Assembly: GCA_041687755.1 (NCBI GenBank) | Contig: JBDNJM010000050.1 | Span: 1-28,575 of the forward strand | Source: JBDNJM01 sp041687755 | GTDB taxonomy: Bacteria > Planctomycetota > UBA1135 > GCA-002686595 | Direction: 5' to 3' | Length of the DNA: 28,575 nt | In this document: positions 25,207 through 28,575 of the stretch, piece after piece | Layout of the letters: each line of letters opens with the position of its first letter | Position numbering within the stretch: position 1 is the stretch's first letter | Program-made: the position numbers and the translations under genes | Notes under the pieces: model-generated | Seen by the model: only the letters and a program-made list of their open reading frames with translations | Databases searched by the model: none | What the model was told of the DNA's origin: nothing

Positions 25207-28206
25207 TTAGGCCATCATGTCCTCAAGCCCTGATGCCTTAAGGGTCTGCCTCCCCTGATCCCGGAGCTTCTCTGCTTGGACTGCACGTCCATCAGCCTCG
25301 AGGATCATTGCTTTTAAGAACATCGCCTTTGCCTGCGTTGCCCCATTCGCTCTAGCCTGGGCAAGCTCAACGGCCTCGTCAGAGAGATTCCTTGCTCGGT
25401 CCTTCCTCTGAAGGGTTGCGCTGCAGATGACGTCTACGAAGAGCGCCCTGCAGATCAAGAGCGGGTCATCAAGCCTTCTTGCTCGTTCGATGATGAGAGC
25501 GATCTGCTCCGCATATTGCGCTGCCTTTATGCCTAGGAGTGCCGGCTCTCCGACATCGATTTCAATCGCACCTAGTGCGCTGGAGATGCTTCCGTTGGTG
25601 TCTCCGCATTCATCGGCCAAGGACTGGCCCAGGGAGTACAGCTTCTTGGCGCACCCGAGGCGCCGGCGCTCAGCCTGCACCTTAGCAAGAGCTCTAAAGG
25701 CCCTCCCAACTGCGCGGTTTGGTTTGGAGGAGGCCTTCGCCCGGATTTGACTCAGGATTAGATGCCGGAGCTCCCGTCTTCTTGGGCCACTCGAGCCTTC
25801 AGAGAACCAAATCAGTTCCGCGAGGACAGATCTAGCTACTTCTGAATCTGAGTGATCGCCTTCCAATTCCGCTATCTTTAGACCCTCCCTGTAAAGTTCT
25901 TCTGCTTGCTGGAACTGCTCTAGCCTGTAGTGGAGGGTCCCTGCAGAGAGCAAGGCTCGTCCTAGGTTGGGGCTGCCTTGGGTGCGAGGGAGGGCCTCAA
26001 TCCGGTCTGCATACCACTGCGCGGCTGTGGTCGCTCCGAAGTTCGTATAGTGATTACACGCAACCTGGAGGAGGCGTGTTGATGCCCCACCTTCTGTAGA
26101 TGGGGCGGTGATGAGGCGACGAATAAGGCCATCGGAATGGTTGATGTTTGACAACCCTAAGGGCCCGTGTATGTCAATCCATAGGTAGATGAATTCTACT
26201 ACCGCAGGCGAGGGCGGGGTGCCTGTTGGTAGGTTGCGATCTATCAGAGACGCTAGGTTGGACCAGTTTGAGTGCTCTCCTCGGGCGAGGTCTAGCCATT
26301 CATCGTGAGCCGGAGAATTCAGTCCGGACTTGACCCTTTGTAGCAGTGGGGCGAGCGTCCGCAGTATTGATAGTTGCTCAGTTGCGGTTGGGGGCATGAC
26401 GTGACGAGCATAATCCCGAATGGGCCGGAGGAGGGCCTCTCTGCCGTTGGCAGTATGGGAGATCCCGGCGGTGCGGAGCGTCCAGAATCCTTCACCGACC
26501 GGGGCATGTGGGAACAGTCCCTGCTGCGCGGATTCAATTCCGCTGGGCAATTCTCCGAGGACCCTGAACCGGGAAACCTCTTGGCTTGGAAGGGAGGGGT
26601 TGGATAGGCCAATCTGAATAGCTGCATGCAGGCTATGAGTCCTATCGGCCGAGGATGGGTCTAGAACATGGGGGGAGCTTGCGGCCTTCGCCATGGAGTG
26701 CGCGCTTGCCCAGGCTTCAAGGATGTTGCATGGCAACTCTCCCATTAGGCAATGCCTTCCTAGTATCGAGAGCACGAGTGGGAGCCCCTCGCTAAGCCCC
26801 GCTAGCTTCCGAGCATCACCGGAGGATGCCCACTCGGTATCTTTACCAGCATGCGCGGCTAGCACAGATTGCGCTTCGTGCTTCGATAGGAGCGGCACGC
26901 TCACGGTTGAGTGCCAGGCGATCCCGTAGGGTTGTACAGGTCCCCGTATTCCACACAAAATGAATGTCTCTGGGGCGCATACCCACTCGGAAATTGCCTG
27001 TAGGGTGTGCGATGGCTCGGAGCATTGGAGGAGCGACTCTAGGTCGTCCAGGGCGAGTACGACTGCTCGGGCGCGGAGCCCCGAGGTCACCGCCGCGTGC
27101 GGGTCCGCACCCCCCTTGATGTTCAGGCGGGAGCAGATAGCCGAGCATAGTTCTTGAATGTTTCTCACCCCATCGCATCTAATTAGGCAGGCGGTTAGTC
27201 TCCCGTCGGTGGTCGCCAGCCTGGATAGGGCCGCAGCGATCACGGTGGACTTTCCGGCGCCCGCGTGCCCGACGACGGCCATCGGCAATGTGGAGGGATT
27301 GGATAAGTATCCTAAGACTAGCCCGATTTCGGTTTCCCGGAAAATGCAGTGTTCGGGGGCTGGTATGGCTGGGGCACCGGCTCTCTCGGCGGTCGGCATC
27401 GGGCTCACTGCAAATTCGCCATCATTTATTCGGGCTGGCTGTTGGTAGCGAAGAAAAGAGGTTGCGATGAAGGAATTTACACTGCGGGATAGGACGGAGT
27501 TATGGTCGATCGGCTTGACGATGCCAATGTGATCCTCGCCGATGGGGGTCGACGTTGCCCAGGGAATCTGGATATCTCCAGATCTTCGGGGGACGATGTT
27601 GGCAAATCGGGTCCGGCGCTTCTCGTACCAGACGCCTACTGATACCTGCTTAGACAACGGGCTGAAGTTGTGCACGAATGCCTCGTGAAGCTCCATGAGT
27701 GTGGAGTAATCAAAAAGCTCGCGCAACTGCTCTGAGAGAAATGGGATGAACTTGCCGAGCGGGGCAAGCGGGGAACCTCGGTGCGGCGTTGCTATGAATC
27801 CAATGCCGAATAGTGAGTCTGCCGTCGGCCCAAATGGCGCGAAATTTACACAGTTGTTGAGCATTTCTTTTGCTAGCAATCCTCCCCTTGAGTGGCAAAT
27901 GAGGCAAGTCGGGAGTTTGTGCAACCCCTTGGCTAGCATGGCGTTAATTGCCGCCTTGGATTGCTCTCTGCGGGTCCAATTTCCGCCCTCTTGGACCCGA
28001 AACGCTGGTGCCCGGTAGTCTAGGCTCCAGGTTTGGGTTGAAATCTGATGCTCTTGGTGTATCGCTTGTGGGAGCCAGGCTGGCCAGTACGATCCACTGT
28101 TCGATGTCCATGAACCGACATGGTTTCCTTGAAGCCCATGAATGAAAAGTATGTTGGCTTGAGGCTCAGCCTCGGGGACCCTTGCAATGAATTTTATAGC
28201 GCTCAT
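25207..28206 (-). CDS. Alpha/beta hydrolase-NB-ARC-TPR STAND protein, NLR-like candidate defence effector
   Basis: A 999-residue cytoplasmic protein. Residues 1-255 are an alpha/beta hydrolase of the SERAC1/lipase-like type: oxyanion loop FIHGLQG, nucleophile Ser106 in CHSRGG (Cys replaces the first Gly of GxSxG), and ATPHRGSP. EDHIGIVKP holds the likely catalytic His226. Residues about 288-500 are an NB-ARC-like STAND ATPase: Walker A GHAGAGKST (Lys319), Walker B VVLALDDLES (Asp387/Asp388), an Arg in CGIRG (421), and GLPL at 474-477. A winged-helix-like part (about 540-605) is followed by helical TPR repeats (about 710-990, clearest in LHYRLEQFQQAEELYREGLK). By family logic the TPRs sense, the ATPase oligomerises and the hydrolase kills. 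Its base composition is visibly less GC-rich than all other genes here, and an IS256 end lies upstream, suggesting horizontal transfer. Defence is inferred, not shown. Confidence 0.85.
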   Translation of the reverse strand: MSAIKFIARVPEAEPQANILFIHGLQGNHVGSWTSNSGSYWPAWLPQAIHQEHQISTQTWSLDYRAPAFRVQEGGNWTRREQSKAAINAMLAKGLHKLPTCLICHSRGGLLAKEMLNNCVNFAPFGPTADSLFGIGFIATPHRGSPLAPLGKFIPFLSEQLRELFDYSTLMELHEAFVHNFSPLSKQVSVGVWYEKRRTRFANIVPRRSGDIQIPWATSTPIGEDHIGIVKPIDHNSVLSRSVNSFIATSFLRYQQPARINDGEFAVSPMPTAERAGAPAIPAPEHCIFRETEIGLVLGYLSNPSTLPMAVVGHAGAGKSTVIAAALSRLATTDGRLTACLIRCDGVRNIQELCSAICSRLNIKGGADPHAAVTSGLRARAVVLALDDLESLLQCSEPSHTLQAISEWVCAPETFILCGIRGPVQPYGIAWHSTVSVPLLSKHEAQSVLAAHAGKDTEWASSGDARKLAGLSEGLPLVLSILGRHCLMGELPCNILEAWASAHSMAKAASSPHVLDPSSADRTHSLHAAIQIGLSNPSLPSQEVSRFRVLGELPSGIESAQQGLFPHAPVGEGFWTLRTAGISHTANGREALLRPIRDYARHVMPPTATEQLSILRTLAPLLQRVKSGLNSPAHDEWLDLARGEHSNWSNLASLIDRNLPTGTPPSPAVVEFIYLWIDIHGPLGLSNINHSDGLIRRLITAPSTEGGASTRLLQVACNHYTNFGATTAAQWYADRIEALPRTQGSPNLGRALLSAGTLHYRLEQFQQAEELYREGLKIAELEGDHSDSEVARSVLAELIWFSEGSSGPRRRELRHLILSQIRAKASSKPNRAVGRAFRALAKVQAERRRLGCAKKLYSLGQSLADECGDTNGSISSALGAIEIDVGEPALLGIKAAQYAEQIALIIERARRLDDPLLICRALFVDVICSATLQRKDRARNLSDEAVELAQARANGATQAKAMFLKAMILEADGRAVQAEKLRDQGRQTLKASGLEDMMA

Positions 28207-28435
28207 GCTTCTTGGGAGACATTCCGATCAGAACGCCTTGCGCGGACCACCAGGTGGGTCGGCTCGATCAGGTTGTGGTCGGCTCTTGCGTCGTATTCTT
28301 GAGCTGGGAGGGCCGGTAGGAACGGACGGCGTGGGGAGCCGGCTTGATACCCCGCTCATCGTACAGTTCCGCGAACGTGCGGAGGGAGCTTTAATGCACG
28401 CTTCATCGTGCGTGTCCGTCCCTTGATCATCGGTT

Positions 28436-28464
28436 CGATAGAGCAACAGTTGGTCTGTAAATCC
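28436..28464 (-). repeat. Putative terminal inverted repeat of the right-edge IS256 element
   Basis: On the minus strand, GGATTTACAGACCAACTGTT and the following GCTCTATCG lie 15 nt after the transposase stop codon. The ATTTACAGAC...-type sequence resembles the ends I know from IS256-family elements. The other copy lies outside the window, so the call cannot be tested here. Confidence 0.45.
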
Positions 28465-28478
28465 GAGGTGCGGCGTTG

Positions 28479-28575
28479 TCAGTCGGACTCCATGGAGAGG
28501 TAGACGCGGCCTGCCTCCCATTCGTCGGAGGTCTCGGCCAGAAGAGCGGTCAGGAGGCGTAGCGCGCTGGCCTCA
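28479..28575 (-). CDS. IS256-family transposase, C-terminal fragment (cut by window edge)
   Basis: The last 31 codons of a minus-strand gene whose start lies beyond the window. The translation, ASALRLLTALLAETSDEWEA followed by GRVYLSMESD, has the helical L-R-L-L-T-A-L-L-x-E, then E-W-x-x-G-R-x-Y-L ending typical of one branch of IS256 transposases. It differs from the C terminus of the decayed copy at 5436-6685, so it is a separate element. The reading frame is intact as far as seen. Its likely inverted repeat follows at once, and the STAND gene starts about 230 bp beyond that on the same strand. Confidence 0.65.
   Translation of the reverse strand, partial: EASALRLLTALLAETSDEWEAGRVYLSMESD

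Noticed and set aside
28228..28521. 97-codon open frame upstream of the STAND gene
   Set aside because: It overlaps the transposase C terminus and its terminal repeat in another frame, and shows no protein features.
1..28575. CRISPR arrays, tRNA or rRNA genes
   Set aside because: Looked for spaced direct repeats, T-loop-like GGTTCGAATCC motifs and conserved rRNA blocks on both strands and saw none. A scan with tRNAscan-SE and Infernal would settle it.

Overview
The window looks like a chromosomal segment of a high-GC planctomycete-like bacterium (an inference, not a database match). Supporting signs are large Sec-secreted proteins that end in a similar beta-rich tail, a giant secreted LamG/di-heme cytochrome protein, almost no Shine-Dalgarno sequences before clear start codons, and C-rich leaders abutting several ATGs.

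Left part (1-13917): nearly everything reads on the minus strand and is exported. In order of transcription there is a GH16-like laminarinase/glucanase-type protein (12355-13917), a pre-peptidase C-like secreted protein (11110-12300), a beta-propeller-like secreted protein (8777-10945), a small secreted protein overlapping a membrane-anchored protein (7996-8583 and 6942-8042), a paralogue of the propeller-like protein (3126-5306), and a lysyl-endopeptidase-type serine protease (112-2631). A decayed IS256-family transposase gene (5436-6685, plus strand) sits between the two halves. Five of the secreted proteins share a C-terminal module with a G-x-x-[hydrophobic]2-Q-[G/W] signature.

Middle (14214-20027): a plus-strand HTH regulator-like protein converges on a 1360-residue secreted LamG/di-heme cytochrome c peroxidase protein. 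A perfect 34-bp palindrome between them is a likely two-way terminator. A 470-bp region separates the peroxidase gene from the divergent lipid/polyketide megasynthase.

Right part (20028-28575): the megasynthase reads fatty acyl-AMP ligase, ACP, ketosynthase, ACP, then two tandem hotdog-like repeats. It has no acyltransferase or reductive domains, which is an unusual one-extension architecture. Converging on it is a gene of visibly lower GC encoding an alpha/beta hydrolase, an NB-ARC-type STAND ATPase and a TPR array, a design expected of a prokaryotic NLR-like defence protein. Its upstream flank is the end of a second IS256-family element, cut by the window edge, so this end looks like acquired DNA. 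The two most interesting items are this STAND protein and the AT-less FAAL-KS-hotdog synthase.
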